Part shown: piece by piece, positions 37,913-47,324 of the stretch
Position numbering within the stretch: the stretch's first letter is position 1
Layout: the number at the start of each line of letters is the position of its first letter
NCBI RefSeq assembly: GCF_014195095.1
Contig: NZ_JACIBC010000003.1
Coordinates: forward strand, 248,001-312,000
DNA length: 64,000 bases
Source of the DNA: Rhizobium sp. BK602
Lineage (GTDB): Bacteria > Pseudomonadota > Alphaproteobacteria > Rhizobiales > Rhizobiaceae
Reading direction: 5' to 3'
Position numbers and translations under genes: made by a program
Notes under the pieces: generated by a model
What the model was told of the DNA's origin: nothing
The model's database searches: none
Seen by the model: only the letters and a program-made list of their open reading frames with translations

Positions 37913-39151
37913 ATGATGAAGCGACTTCTGGCCGCGACAGGCCTCATATCCCTGTGCCTGATGTCCGGCGCGTCTGCCGCCGAAAACATCTCGATGTGGG
38001 TGCGCACCGGCATCGGCGATGCCTTCAAAAAGGTCGTCGAGGCCTATAATGCCGGTCACGACGACAAGGTCACCCTCACCGAGGTGCCCTTCTCCGAACT
38101 CGTGCAGAAATACGCAACCGCGATCGCCGGCGGCCAGGCGCCCGACGCCTTGTCGATGGACCTGATCTACACCCCGGCCTTTGCCGCCGCCGGTCAGCTC
38201 GAAGATCTGACGGACTGGGCGAAATCCCTGCCCTATTTCAACTCGCTCTCACCGTCGCATGTAAAGCTCGGCACGTATCAGGACCATATCTATGGCCTGC
38301 CGCTCTCCGTCGAGACGTCGGTCTTCGCCTGGAACAAGGACCTTTACAAGAAAGCCGGCCTCGATCCCGACAAGGCGCCGACGACCTGGGATGAGATCGA
38401 GAAGAATGCCGAAAAGATCCGCGCGCTCGGCGGCGATACCTACGGCTTCTATTTTTCCGGTGGCGGCTGCGGCGGCTGCATGATCTTCACCTTCACCCCG
38501 CTCACCTGGGGCGCCGGAGCCGACATTCTTTCGGCCGACGGCAAGAAAGCGACGCTGGATACGCCGCAGATGCGCAAGGCGGTCGATATCTATCGCAGCA
38601 TGGTCAAGAAGGATCTGGTCCCGGCGGGCGCCGCCAGCGACACCGGCGCCAATTTCCTCAGCATCAGCAACGGCAAGATCGGCCAGCAGAGCATCGGCGC
38701 CTTCTCGATCGGCACGCTGATCACGCAATATCCCGATATCCATTTCGGCGTCACCCTGATCCCCGGCGTCGACGGCAAGCCATCCTCCTTCGCCGGCGGC
38801 GACAATTTCGTCATCTCCAAGGGCACGAAGAAGCTCGAGGCGGTGAAGAAGTTCCTCGAATATACCTATTCGCTCGACGGTCAGAAGATCATGGCGAAGT
38901 ATGGCAGCCTGCCGACGCGCGGCGATATCGCCGATCAGGTGCTCCAGGGTCTCGATCCGCGCATGCAGGTGGGCCTGAAGGCCATCGCGGTCGCCAAGAC
39001 GCCCTACACGCTGCAGTTCAACGATCTGATCAACAGCGCCAACGGCCCCTGGGCGGGCTTCACCAACGCCGCAATCTTCGGCGACGATGTCGATGGCGCC
39101 TTTGCCAATGCCCAATCGGAAATGCAGTCGATCATCGACAACGCCCAATAG
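37913..39151 (+). CDS. Sugar ABC transporter periplasmic binding protein (SBP family 1)
   Basis: A 412-residue protein with a Sec signal peptide (MMKRLLAATGLISLCLMSGA, cleavage after SAA). The family 1 (MalE/UgpB-like) core follows: TEVPFSELVQKYATAIAGGQ, PDALSMDLIYTPAFAAAGQL, and later GGDNFVISKGTKKLEAVKKF. GGAGGAG precedes the ATG. It is the first structural gene after lacI and starts a five-gene sugar operon. The GH127 enzyme in the operon suggests beta-L-arabinofuranosyl oligosaccharides as ligand (inference). Confidence 0.92.
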   Translation: MMKRLLAATGLISLCLMSGASAAENISMWVRTGIGDAFKKVVEAYNAGHDDKVTLTEVPFSELVQKYATAIAGGQAPDALSMDLIYTPAFAAAGQLEDLTDWAKSLPYFNSLSPSHVKLGTYQDHIYGLPLSVETSVFAWNKDLYKKAGLDPDKAPTTWDEIEKNAEKIRALGGDTYGFYFSGGGCGGCMIFTFTPLTWGAGADILSADGKKATLDTPQMRKAVDIYRSMVKKDLVPAGAASDTGANFLSISNGKIGQQSIGAFSIGTLITQYPDIHFGVTLIPGVDGKPSSFAGGDNFVISKGTKKLEAVKKFLEYTYSLDGQKIMAKYGSLPTRGDIADQVLQGLDPRMQVGLKAIAVAKTPYTLQFNDLINSANGPWAGFTNAAIFGDDVDGAFANAQSEMQSIIDNAQ

Positions 39152-39168
39152 CGGCAGGCGCGTAGCAA

Positions 39169-39191
39169 CCGGGAGGCGTCATGCCTCCCGG
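39169..39191 (+). other. Intercistronic hairpin after binding-protein gene
   Basis: A perfect stem, CCGGGAGGC (39169-39177), GTCAT loop, GCCTCCCGG (39183-39191), without a T-run. Hairpins placed here in transporter operons commonly protect the binding-protein mRNA and lower expression of the permease genes, giving the excess of binding protein usually needed. Confidence 0.6.
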
Positions 39192-39220
39192 CCCTCCCCT
39201 TGGTGTATCAGGAGCATTCC

Positions 39221-40135
39221 ATGGCTGGTCCCGGAGCTGCTGGAACGGTGCGGCGTCGCAAGCGACGGCGTGCCGGCTGGCACGGATTTCTCTACATCGC
39301 GCCTGCCATGGCGCTCGTCATCGTCTTTTTCGTATTGCCGGTCGTCTTCACCGGCTGGATGAGCCTGCACAACTGGCCGCTGCTCGGCAATCCCCGCTGG
39401 ATCGGCTTCGGCAATTATACGCGCATGATGTCCGACGTCCGTTTCCTGTCGGCGCTGCGCTTCACAGCCTATTATACCGTCATCGTCACCATCGCGATTT
39501 TCGCCGTTGCCTTTCCGCTGGCCTTCTATGTCGAAAAGCAGCGGCGTCTCGTCGGCTTCTATCGCACCATCATCTTTCTGCCCGTCGTGGTCGGCCTGGC
39601 AACGGCTTCGCTGCTCTGGGTCTGGCTTGCCAATGTCGACAGCGGCTTTTTCGCTCCAGCGGCACTCGCTCTCGGCCTTGTCGACAAAAGACCGAACCTG
39701 CTTGCCGATTTCGACATGGCCTTCGCCACGATCATCGTCATGGTGGTCTGGAAGATCGCCGGCTTCACGATGATCATCCTGCTGACCGGCCTGCAGGCCA
39801 TTCCCTCCGAACTGACGGAAGCCGCCCGCATCGATGGCGCCAGGCGCTGGCAGCGTTTCCGTTTCCTGACGCTGCCGCTGATGCGTCGCACGATCGCCCT
39901 TGCCCTGATCATCTCGATCACCGGCTCCGTGCTTGCCTTCGACCAGTTCTACATCATGACCAGTGGCGGCCCACAAAACCGGATGATCTCGGTGGTCTAT
40001 TATATCTTCAACCAGTCCTTCGTTTCCTTCAATCTCGGCTATGGCGCGGCGCTGTCGATCGCCCTGCTCGTCATTCTCGTGCTGATCAGCATCGTCCAGC
40101 TCTGGCTGCTGCGCGTCGGGGAGGATCGCCCATGA
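39221..40135 (+). CDS. Sugar ABC transporter permease (MalF/UgpA-like)
   Basis: A 304-residue inner-membrane permease with six expected helices, starting with GFLYIAPAMALVIVFFVLPV. It has WMSLHNWPLLGNPRWIGFGN in the first periplasmic loop. The EAA motif is EAARIDGARRWQRFRFLTLP, which contacts the ATPase. The ATG at 39221 has AGGAG six bases upstream; an in-frame GTG at 39200 is less likely. Its stop overlaps the next permease start (ATGA). Forms a heterodimer with the next gene product. Confidence 0.93.
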   Translation: MAGPGAAGTVRRRKRRRAGWHGFLYIAPAMALVIVFFVLPVVFTGWMSLHNWPLLGNPRWIGFGNYTRMMSDVRFLSALRFTAYYTVIVTIAIFAVAFPLAFYVEKQRRLVGFYRTIIFLPVVVGLATASLLWVWLANVDSGFFAPAALALGLVDKRPNLLADFDMAFATIIVMVVWKIAGFTMIILLTGLQAIPSELTEAARIDGARRWQRFRFLTLPLMRRTIALALIISITGSVLAFDQFYIMTSGGPQNRMISVVYYIFNQSFVSFNLGYGAALSIALLVILVLISIVQLWLLRVGEDRP

Positions 40136-40995
40136 GCGCGGCAAAAGAGCGCCGCGCGCGGCGTAAATTATTGGATGGCATCGGCTATCACAGTACCGGC
40201 GTCATTATCGTCATCGTCTTCTTCGCGCCCTTCGCGATCGCCTTGCTGTCCTCGTTCCGGCACGGCACGGAGGCGAGCCTGCCGCCATTGCCGCCCTGGC
40301 CGACCACCGGCTTCAGCTTCGACGCCTACCGCTCCCTCGATGGCTTCGGCGCCGGCGTCTTGCAGCACACGCTGAACTCGCTCTTCGTCTCGGTCGCGAC
40401 CGTCATCCTGACGGTCATGGTCAGCCTGCTCGCCGGCTACGGCTTCTCGCGCTACCAGTTTCCATTCAAGGGCGTCTTCTTCATCCTGATCATCGCCACG
40501 CTGATGATCCCATTCCAGTCGATCCTGACGCCGCTCTTCATCATCCTGGCGAAGCTCGGCCTCAACAACTCGCTGATCGGACTGACGCTGGTCTATGTGA
40601 CGCTTCAGCTCCCCTTCTCGGTCTTCATGATGCGCAATGCCTTCGACGCCGTGCCGAAGGAGATCGAGGAGGCGGCGCGCATCGACGGTGCCCGTGATCT
40701 GAAACTCTTGTTCCGTGTGCTGCTGCCGCTGGTCTTGCCGGGCGTGGCGACCGTCGCGATCTTTGCCTTCCTCAATGCCTGGAACGAGTTCCTGGCAGCA
40801 CTGGTGCTGCTCTCCAGCAATGAGAAATTCACCCTGCCGGTGCTGATGATCGCCGTCAGGACCGGGCGGCTCGGCGCCGTCAACTGGGGCGCCGTTCAGG
40901 CCGGCATCACCGTGATGACCATCCCCTGCGTCATCGTTTTCCTGCTTCTGCAACGCTACTACATGCGCGGGCTCATGGCCGGCGCGGTTAAATGA
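40132..40995 (+). CDS. Sugar ABC transporter permease (MalG/UgpE-like)
   Basis: A 287-residue permease: GVIIVIVFFAPFAIALLSSF as first helix, SLLAGYGFSRYQFPFKGVFF and IFAFLNAWNEFLAALVLLSS in later parts, with the EAA loop EEAARIDGARDLKLLFRVLL. Start ATG at 40132 overlaps the stop of the previous permease by four bases, and its own stop overlaps the start of the GH127 gene. These overlaps imply translational coupling through the operon. Confidence 0.93.
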   Translation: MSAAKERRARRKLLDGIGYHSTGVIIVIVFFAPFAIALLSSFRHGTEASLPPLPPWPTTGFSFDAYRSLDGFGAGVLQHTLNSLFVSVATVILTVMVSLLAGYGFSRYQFPFKGVFFILIIATLMIPFQSILTPLFIILAKLGLNNSLIGLTLVYVTLQLPFSVFMMRNAFDAVPKEIEEAARIDGARDLKLLFRVLLPLVLPGVATVAIFAFLNAWNEFLAALVLLSSNEKFTLPVLMIAVRTGRLGAVNWGAVQAGITVMTIPCVIVFLLLQRYYMRGLMAGAVK

Positions 40996-42986
40996 ACATT
41001 CCAACAAAACGGATCAACACCATGTCAGATAAGAATAATCGCCAGTTCCGCCCGCTGCCCGTTCCGAATGTCGAGCTGGCCGGTCTCTTCGGTGCCCGTC
41101 AGGACGCGATCTGCAACTCAACGGCGGCCACTCTGCTCGATCGCTGCGTCGAGGCCGGCATGCTGCAGGCGATCGATGTCAGCCAGCCAAGCCCCGGCAT
41201 CGTCATTCCCCCGAAGAGCATGAGCCCCACCATGCCGGCGACGGAACAAAAGGCGATGGTGTCCACGCAGATGTTCTGGGACAGCGATCTCGGCAAGTCG
41301 ATCGAAACCATCGCCTATTCACTTTATCGCCGCCCGAATCCCGCCTTGGAGGCGCGCGCGGACGCCATCATCGATATGTATGAAAAACTCCAGCAGGAGG
41401 ATGGGTACCTGAACGCCTGGTTCCAGCGTGTACGACCGGATCGCCGTTGGACCAATCTACGCGATCACCACGAACTCTATTGTGCCGGGCATCTGATCGA
41501 GGGTGCGGTCGCGTATTACCAAGCGACAGGCAAACGCAAGCTACTGGATATTATGAGTCGCTTCGCCGACTACATGCTTACTGTCTTTGGGCACGGCGAA
41601 GGCCAGCTCCGCGGCTATTGCGGTCACGAAGAGGTGGAGCTGGCGCTCGTCAAGCTCGCCCGCGTCACCGGCGAGAGAAAGTATCTCGATCTCGCGAAAT
41701 ACTTTATCGATGAGCGTGGCACGCAGCCGCATTATTTCGACAACGAGGCCCGTCGCGATGGCCGGGATCCGAAGAATTTTCTATTCGGCACCTATGAATA
41801 CAATCAGGCGCATCAGCCGGTCCGCGACCAGACGAAGGTCGTGGGACATGCGGTGCGCGCCATGTATCTCTATTCCGGCATGGCGGATATCGCGACCGAA
41901 TACAATGACGACAGCCTGACCTCGGCTCTGGAAACGCTCTGGGACGATCTCACCACCAAGCAGATGTATGTCACCGGCGGCATCGGCCCGGCCGCCTCCA
42001 ACGAGGGTTTCACCGACTATTACGACCTGCCGAATGAAAGCGCCTATGCCGAAACCTGCGCTTCCGTCGGCCTGGTTTTCTGGGCGAACCGCATGCTGGG
42101 GCGCGGCCCCAACCGGCGCTACGCAGACATCATGGAACAGGCGCTCTATAACGGCGCCATGGCTGGCCTTTCGCTCGACGGCAAGACGTTCTTCTACGAA
42201 AATCCTCTTGAGAGCAGTGGTAAGCATCATCGCTGGACCTGGCATCATTGCCCATGCTGCCCGCCCAACATCGCCCGCCTGCTCGCCTCGATCGGCTCCT
42301 ACATGTATGCTGCTGCGGACGCGGAGATCGCCGTTCATCTCTATGGCGAAAGCAAAGCCCGTATTCCGCTTGCCTCCGGCGTCACCGTCAAGCTCACACA
42401 GCAGACGCGCTATCCATGGGACGGCGCCATCCATTTCGAGGTCAATCCGGATCGCAGCGCCAGCTTCGCGTTGTCGCTGCGCATTCCCGAATGGGCCGAG
42501 GGCGCAACACTTGCCGTCAACGGAGCACCGGTCGACCTTTCCGCCGTCACCATCGACGGCTACGCCCGTATCGAGCGGGAATGGAACAGCGGCGACAAGG
42601 TGGATCTGACCATTCCCCTCATCCCGCGCACCTTGTTCGCCAACCCGAAGGTGCGTCAGGATGCCGGACGCGCGGCGCTGTTGCGCGGGCCGCTGGTCTA
42701 TTGCGTCGAGACCACCGACAATGGTGCCGATCTCAACGGCATTTCGCTCGCCGGCGACCCGGCATCGGCAAAGACGGCGGAGATTGCAGCGCTCGAAGAC
42801 GCGGTCGCTCTCGACGTGGCGGTGACGCGCGACGAGGCGGATTGGGGGTCGGATCTTTACCGAACGACACCGCCGAAGAGCCGCCCCGCCACCGCGCGTT
42901 TCGTGCCCTATCATCTCTGGGACAATCGCGAGCCGGGCGAGATGCTGGTCTGGCTCCGTGCCGATCAGCTGCGGCGCGGAGCCTGA
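40992..42986 (+). CDS. GH127-family beta-L-arabinofuranosidase (DUF1680)
   Basis: A 664-residue protein without signal peptide, so cytoplasmic. It matches glycoside hydrolase family 127 in length and motifs. NESAYAETCASVG carries Glu354 and Cys356, and HHCPCCPPNIARL carries the adjacent Cys422-Cys423. These correspond to the zinc-bound Glu-Cys-Cys-Cys site of Bifidobacterium HypBA1, where one Cys is the nucleophile. Expected reaction: removal of beta-L-arabinofuranose from imported oligosaccharides, such as those from plant hydroxyproline-rich glycoproteins. Its place between permease and ATPase genes shows it acts on the transported sugar. ATG 41022 is an alternative start. Confidence 0.92.
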   Translation: MNIPTKRINTMSDKNNRQFRPLPVPNVELAGLFGARQDAICNSTAATLLDRCVEAGMLQAIDVSQPSPGIVIPPKSMSPTMPATEQKAMVSTQMFWDSDLGKSIETIAYSLYRRPNPALEARADAIIDMYEKLQQEDGYLNAWFQRVRPDRRWTNLRDHHELYCAGHLIEGAVAYYQATGKRKLLDIMSRFADYMLTVFGHGEGQLRGYCGHEEVELALVKLARVTGERKYLDLAKYFIDERGTQPHYFDNEARRDGRDPKNFLFGTYEYNQAHQPVRDQTKVVGHAVRAMYLYSGMADIATEYNDDSLTSALETLWDDLTTKQMYVTGGIGPAASNEGFTDYYDLPNESAYAETCASVGLVFWANRMLGRGPNRRYADIMEQALYNGAMAGLSLDGKTFFYENPLESSGKHHRWTWHHCPCCPPNIARLLASIGSYMYAAADAEIAVHLYGESKARIPLASGVTVKLTQQTRYPWDGAIHFEVNPDRSASFALSLRIPEWAEGATLAVNGAPVDLSAVTIDGYARIEREWNSGDKVDLTIPLIPRTLFANPKVRQDAGRAALLRGPLVYCVETTDNGADLNGISLAGDPASAKTAEIAALEDAVALDVAVTRDEADWGSDLYRTTPPKSRPATARFVPYHLWDNREPGEMLVWLRADQLRRGA

Positions 42987-42987
42987 C

Positions 42988-44061
42988 ATGGCAAAAAACG
43001 GCATGAGGCTTAGCGGCGTCCGCAAGAGCTATGGCGCGCTCGACGTCATTCACGGCGTCGACCTGGAGGTCGAGGAAGGTGCCTTCGTCGTCTTCGTCGG
43101 CCCCTCCGGCTGCGGCAAGTCCACCCTGCTCCGGATGATCGCCGGGCTGGAGGAAGTCACCGACGGCGAGATCGCCATCAAGGGCCGCGATGTCACCGAT
43201 CTCGACCCATCCGAGCGCGGCATCGCCATGGTCTTTCAGTCCTATGCGCTCTATCCGCATATGAGCGTGCGCGACAATCTCGGTTTCGGGCTGAAAATGG
43301 CCCGCACCGATGCGTCCGAGATCGAGGCTCGCGTCAAGGCGGCGTCCGCGATCCTCAAGATCGACCATCTGCTGGACCGCCGGCCGGGTCAGCTTTCCGG
43401 CGGCCAGCGCCAGCGCGTCGCCATCGGCCGGGCGATCGTGCGCAAGCCCGAGGTCTTCCTGTTCGACGAACCGCTCTCCAATCTGGATGCGGAGCTGCGC
43501 GTCTCCATGCGCATCGAGATAGCCCGGCTGCATCGCGAACTCGGCAACACGATGATCTATGTCACGCATGACCAGACCGAAGCCATGACGCTTGCCGACA
43601 AGATCGTCGTGCTCAAGGACGGCAGGATCGAGCAGGCGGGCAGCCCGCGCGAGGTCTATGAGGACCCCGCCAACAGCTTCGTCGCCGGCTTTATCGGTTC
43701 GCCGCGCATGAACATGATCGAGGCGGAATGGTCCGCGGATGGTGTTGCGAAGGTCGGCGACGGCCTGATCAAGGTCGATCTCGCGCAGGACAAGCTCGCC
43801 CCTGGCGACAAGGTGATATTGGGCATGCGCCCGGAGCATCTGATTGTCGTAGCCGGCGAAGATGACGCGCTGCGCGCGACGGTGGATGTCAGCGAATATC
43901 TTGGCGGCACGCGCTATCTCTATTGCCAGACGCAGGACGGCCAGACGCTGATCGCCGAATATCGGGAGGAAGCGGATATCCAGCGCGGCGATACGCTCTA
44001 TCTGCGCTGCCCGCCCGAGCGGCGGCGCTATTTCGACAGGGAGGGAAACCGGCTACGGTGA
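42988..44061 (+). CDS. Sugar ABC transporter ATP-binding protein (MsmK/UgpC-like)
   Basis: A 357-residue ATPase. Walker A is GPSGCGKST near residue 37, the Q-loop is VFQSYALYPHMSV, the signature is LSGGQRQRVAIGRAI, Walker B is VFLFDEPLSNLD, and the C-terminal regulatory OB-like domain (from about 235) is typical of the CUT1 group. The ATG at 42988 follows the GH127 stop by one base. It completes the five-component sugar import operon, energising the two permeases. Confidence 0.94.
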   Translation: MAKNGMRLSGVRKSYGALDVIHGVDLEVEEGAFVVFVGPSGCGKSTLLRMIAGLEEVTDGEIAIKGRDVTDLDPSERGIAMVFQSYALYPHMSVRDNLGFGLKMARTDASEIEARVKAASAILKIDHLLDRRPGQLSGGQRQRVAIGRAIVRKPEVFLFDEPLSNLDAELRVSMRIEIARLHRELGNTMIYVTHDQTEAMTLADKIVVLKDGRIEQAGSPREVYEDPANSFVAGFIGSPRMNMIEAEWSADGVAKVGDGLIKVDLAQDKLAPGDKVILGMRPEHLIVVAGEDDALRATVDVSEYLGGTRYLYCQTQDGQTLIAEYREEADIQRGDTLYLRCPPERRRYFDREGNRLR

Positions 44062-44189
44062 TGCGCCGGGGGTCTGTCATGACTGGGGCAAAATGACACC
44101 CTAAGTGTTGGCCAAAGCCCTGGCGTCGATTCCATTCCCAGCCGGAGCGGAACCCTTCATAGCCTTCACGATAGGAGCGAGGTCCGCAC

Positions 44190-44513
44190 TTAGGTGTCGT
44201 GCTCGCCAAGAAGATAACCTTCGTAGTCCTGGCCGCCGTAGTAGATGCCGATGACGCTGACCATCAGGTTGGTGCGATCGACGGCGAAGGCGATTGCGAC
44301 GCGTCGGCGGAAGCCAAGCACGCGCAGGCCGGGCAGCAAGTCGTCGCGCATGGCGCCACGTTCGGGGAAGGTTGCCAGCGCGTCGCAATACGCCACGATG
44401 TCATCGACATAGCGCTCGGCGGTTTCCGGCGAGTTTGCCTCGGCAATGTAGGCTTCGATGGCGTCGAGCTGATCAAACGCCTCAGGTGCATATTGGACGG
44501 TATAGCGGTTCAC
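44190..44513 (-). CDS. RelE/ParE-family toxin
   Basis: A 107-residue toxin of the RelE/ParE fold: YTVQYAPEAFDQLDAIEAYI at the start, FPERGAMRDDLLPGLRVLGF in the middle, and RRVAIAFAVDRTNLMVSVIG then YYGGQDYE at the end. The latter GG-x-D/N-x-E ending is typical of ParE-like proteins that target gyrase, while RelE-like members cut mRNA; the sequence alone does not decide. Its start overlaps the antitoxin stop by four bases, the normal antitoxin-first layout. Confidence 0.9.
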   Translation of the reverse strand: MNRYTVQYAPEAFDQLDAIEAYIAEANSPETAERYVDDIVAYCDALATFPERGAMRDDLLPGLRVLGFRRRVAIAFAVDRTNLMVSVIGIYYGGQDYEGYLLGEHDT

Positions 44514-44794
44514 GATGTAGCGGTTTTTCTGCCGCCGCGTTTGACGGTCAGCTTCGCGCGCAGCTGCTCTGAACTAAGCGCTCGGCTCGGGTCGGCTTTA
44601 AGAGCGGCGGCGGCCGGAATCACCTCGTCGCGCAGCCAGGCATCTACGGCCTTGTCACGGGCGGCGAGTGTGCGCAGGCCGTCGCGGAACACCTCGCTTT
44701 CGGTGGCGTACTCACCGGCGGCGACCTTGGCCCTGACCATTTCAGCCATTTCGTTGGGTAGGGTAATACTGAATTGCTGAGTGGAACGGCGCAT
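44510..44794 (-). CDS. ParD-like ribbon-helix-helix antitoxin
   Basis: A 94-residue protein with an N-terminal ribbon-helix-helix (FSITLPNEMAEMVRAKVAAG, EYATESEVFRDGLRTL) that binds DNA and a C-terminal tail (LRAKLTVKRGGRKT) expected to wrap the toxin. GGAG lies eight bases ahead of the ATG. A perfect palindrome just upstream is the likely site of autoregulation by the antitoxin or antitoxin-toxin complex. Confidence 0.9.
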   Translation of the reverse strand: MRRSTQQFSITLPNEMAEMVRAKVAAGEYATESEVFRDGLRTLAARDKAVDAWLRDEVIPAAAALKADPSRALSSEQLRAKLTVKRGGRKTATS

Positions 44795-44807
44795 GATGGG
44801 AGCTCCT

Positions 44808-44828
44808 TTGTAGGATTAAATCCTACAA
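44808..44828 (-). promoter_or_regulatory. Perfect palindromic operator of the toxin-antitoxin operon
   Basis: A 21-bp perfect inverted repeat: TTGTAGGATT, a single A, then AATCCTACAA. It begins 14 bp upstream of the antitoxin start and immediately precedes its ribosome-binding site. This is the classic location for an antitoxin operator that covers the promoter. Confidence 0.75.
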
Positions 44829-44873
44829 CAATCGACCATGAGGCTCAAGAGCGCGGCAGCTCCGGCGCTGCTA

Positions 44874-46673
44874 TCAAACCGGCTCAAACAACGGCGCGAT
44901 CATCATCTCCGGCACCAGCACCAGCCCCTTGTCGGTGATGCGGATTTCGGGGATGACGGAGAGCGGGATGAGGTTGAAGCCCATATAGGGGATGGTGCAG
45001 CCGGCCTTTTCCCATTCGATCTTCAGCGCCTTCACCTCCTCGGCAACCTCGTGCACGCGCTTGTCGGAGAGCAGCCCAGCGATCGGCAAGGGCACCATCG
45101 CCGTCACCTTGCCGTCGATGACCACGCAGACGCCGCCCTGCTTCGCCTCGATCGCATCGAGCGCGATCTGCATATCCGCCTCGTTGGTGCCGGCGACGAT
45201 GATGTTGTGGCTGTCGTGGCCGACGGAAGAGGCCACGGCCCCCGTCTTCAGCCCGAAACTGTTCAAAAGACCATGCGCGACATTGCCTGACGATTTGCCG
45301 TGACGCTCGACCACCGTGACGAAGCACAGGCCGTGACGATCGAAATGCGTCTGCCAGTCATTGGCCGGTTCGAGTTCGACGGTGACATGGCCAAGCATGA
45401 TGCCCGGCAATTCGGTCTTGATCGTATGGGCGATGACCGGCCCGACCGGCAGCTCCGGGGTCAGTTTCAGGTTCTTTGGCAGCTTCACCGTATGGTATGC
45501 CGCATCCGGATAGCGATAGGGATTGGAGAGTGCTGCGTCGAGAACCGGCGTGATCTTGCGGTTGTCGACCACCAGTTCGCCGCCATACCAGGTGCTTACC
45601 GGCTTCAGATCGTCGGTCAGCAGCACGAGATCGGCGCGGCGCCCGCCGCCGAGACCGCCGATTTCGTTTTCCATGCCGAAGCGCGTGGCCCCGTGCAGCG
45701 AGCCCATGGCCCAGGCCTGCTCCGGCGTCATGCCGGCGACTATGGCCTGGCGCGTGACCCAGTCGAGGCCGAACAGCAGGAGATCGTCGGCGTCGCGGTC
45801 GTCGGTGCACACCGCAATGCGCTTATGGGACGCGCCGAGTTCGGTGATCGTCTTGATCGCATGCGGCAGGCTGTGCCAGGCCGTCGTCGGCGGACCGCCG
45901 CGCAGAAAGAGCCAGATACCGGCCTCCAGCAGGTCGTCGGCGATCTCACGGTCGATCGCCTCATGCGTGTCGGTCACGCCGGATGCGGCATAGGCCGCCA
46001 CGAATTCCCGGCCGTAGACATGACCCGAGACCGGGCGCCCGCGCTCCAAGGCCGCCGCCAGGATAGCATGGCTGCGCTCGTCGCCCATCGCCACTTGTAC
46101 GAAATCCATCTTCTCGCCGAGTGCCGCGGCCTCCGGCCATTTGTCGAACAGATCGGCGATCTTTTTCGGCGTCAAATCACCGCCGGCGGTCTCGAGTTCC
46201 GGCGATGTCGCGGGCACCGTGCTCGGCACGGTCAGGAAGATGGACAGCGGCGCATGGCGGGCGTCCTCCAGCATCGCCTCGATGCCGGCGACATCCATGA
46301 CGTTGCCGATCTCGTGACTGTCGCAGAAGATCGTCGTCGTGCCGTTCAGAAGGGCCGCCTCGGCATAGGCGCAGGCGGTCACCATGCTGGATTCGATATG
46401 GATATGCGGATCGACGAGACCGGGCGCGATAATACCGCCCCTGGCGTCATAAAGCTTGGCGCCGCCGCTCCTGTAACTACCGGCCGGCTTCACCGCGGCG
46501 ATGCGGCCGCCGGAAACCCAGACTTCCTTGTCGGCAAGAATCCGCTCGGAATAGGTCGAGAGCACGCGCGCGCCCTGGATGACCAGATCGGGCTCCCGTC
46601 TGGCGGAGGCGACATCGGCAAGCAAGCGTGTCATGGTCGAAAGCGGCTTGACGGAAAAACGTGTGAGCGTCAT
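44874..46673 (-). CDS. ade: Adenine deaminase
   Basis: A 599-residue amidohydrolase that converts adenine to hypoxanthine and ammonia. The metal motif is [12 protein letters not shown] (His90, His92), followed by the [20 protein letters not shown] block and HHD-type motifs such as [32 protein letters not shown] is a family hallmark near residue 480. Length fits bacterial Ade. GAGGTGG lies seven bases before the ATG. It is the last gene of a four-gene operon with the GST-like, Rieske and acylphosphatase-like genes, and faces the purine transporter operon. Its product hypoxanthine is a candidate substrate for the split oxygenase. Confidence 0.94.
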   Translation of the reverse strand: MTLTRFSVKPLSTMTRLLADVASARREPDLVIQGARVLSTYSERILADKEVWVSGGRIAAVKPAGSYRSGGAKLYDARGGIIAPGLVDPHIHIESSMVTACAYAEAALLNGTTTIFCDSHEIGNVMDVAGIEAMLEDARHAPLSIFLTVPSTVPATSPELETAGGDLTPKKIADLFDKWPEAAALGEKMDFVQVAMGDERSHAILAAALERGRPVSGHVYGREFVAAYAASGVTDTHEAIDREIADDLLEAGIWLFLRGGPPTTAWHSLPHAIKTITELGASHKRIAVCTDDRDADDLLLFGLDWVTRQAIVAGMTPEQAWAMGSLHGATRFGMENEIGGLGGGRRADLVLLTDDLKPVSTWYGGELVVDNRKITPVLDAALSNPYRYPDAAYHTVKLPKNLKLTPELPVGPVIAHTIKTELPGIMLGHVTVELEPANDWQTHFDRHGLCFVTVVERHGKSSGNVAHGLLNSFGLKTGAVASSVGHDSHNIIVAGTNEADMQIALDAIEAKQGGVCVVIDGKVTAMVPLPIAGLLSDKRVHEVAEEVKALKIEWEKAGCTIPYMGFNLIPLSVIPEIRITDKGLVLVPEMMIAPLFEPV

Positions 46674-46691
46674 CGGGTATCCACCTCAAAA

Positions 46692-47324
46692 TCAATGATA
46701 ATCGGGAATGCCGGGCATGGTGCGGAAGCCCTCGATCGCACGGAAACGCCGCAGCCAGCGGCGCAAGGCCGGATAGTCGTCATGATCGACGCCATAATCC
46801 CGGCTGAGCGCGAAGGAAGGAAACAGCGTCAGATCGGCCAGTGTCGGGCCGTCGCCAACGAACCACTCCAGCCCGTCGAAATGACGCAGCGTCATGTGAT
46901 CGTCCATGATGCGGAAAGCCATACGGGCGCCGGCACGCAAGGCGGCCTCGTCGCCTGATGTAGCAAAGAGCGATTGCAGGCGGGCGGCAACTGCCGGAGC
47001 AAGCGCGGTTGCGGAAAAATGCAGCCACATGGTCGTCAGGCCGAAGCTTGCCGCCTGTTCCGGCAGCCAGCGCCGCGCCGGGTCATAGGTCCTGGCCAGA
47101 TAGGCGAGGATAGGTTCGCTGCCGCTCAACACGAGATCGCCATCGCTGAGCACCGGCATGCTGCCGAGCGGATTGAGCGCCAGCATGGCCGGCTTGGTCT
47201 CCTCCCGGCCGGGAAACATGTCGACGGCAATGAGCTTGTGGGAAAGCCCGAGCATGGAAAGCAGCAGGCGAACACGATAGCTCCCCTCGTCCATCTCGTA
47301 ATTGTAGAGCGTGATTTCCCCCAT
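46692..47324 (-). CDS. Glutathione S-transferase-like protein (NdmE-like context)
   Basis: A 210-residue protein with a GST N-terminal thioredoxin-like domain (ITLYNYEMDEGSYRVRLLLS, NPLGSMPVLSDGDLVLSGSE; the SE pair binds glutathione) and an all-helical C-terminal domain (FVGDGPTLADLTLFPSFALS with the N-capping GxxxADLxLFP pattern). The start shares one base with the Rieske stop (TGATG), so synthesis is coupled. In caffeine-degrading Pseudomonas the GST-like NdmE is needed for the NdmC-NdmD oxygenase complex; the coupling seen here suggests a similar scaffold role. An independent glutathione transferase is the alternative. Confidence 0.87.
   Translation of the reverse strand: MGEITLYNYEMDEGSYRVRLLLSMLGLSHKLIAVDMFPGREETKPAMLALNPLGSMPVLSDGDLVLSGSEPILAYLARTYDPARRWLPEQAASFGLTTMWLHFSATALAPAVAARLQSLFATSGDEAALRAGARMAFRIMDDHMTLRHFDGLEWFVGDGPTLADLTLFPSFALSRDYGVDHDDYPALRRWLRRFRAIEGFRTMPGIPDYH

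Noticed and set aside
39181..40131. N-terminal extension of the second sugar permease reading through the first permease gene
   Set aside because: The extension overlaps a genuine permease in another frame and has no family features; the ATGA start at 40132 gives a normal permease.
42988..44061. Possibility that the sugar ATPase lacked a start because of frame overlap with GH127
   Set aside because: An ATG at 42988, one base after the GH127 stop, gives a complete ATPase; the longer start at 42958 is unnecessary.
45300..46958. 550-residue open frame on the plus strand across adenine deaminase
   Set aside because: It is antisense to a gene with unmistakable adenine deaminase motifs and has no family features of its own.
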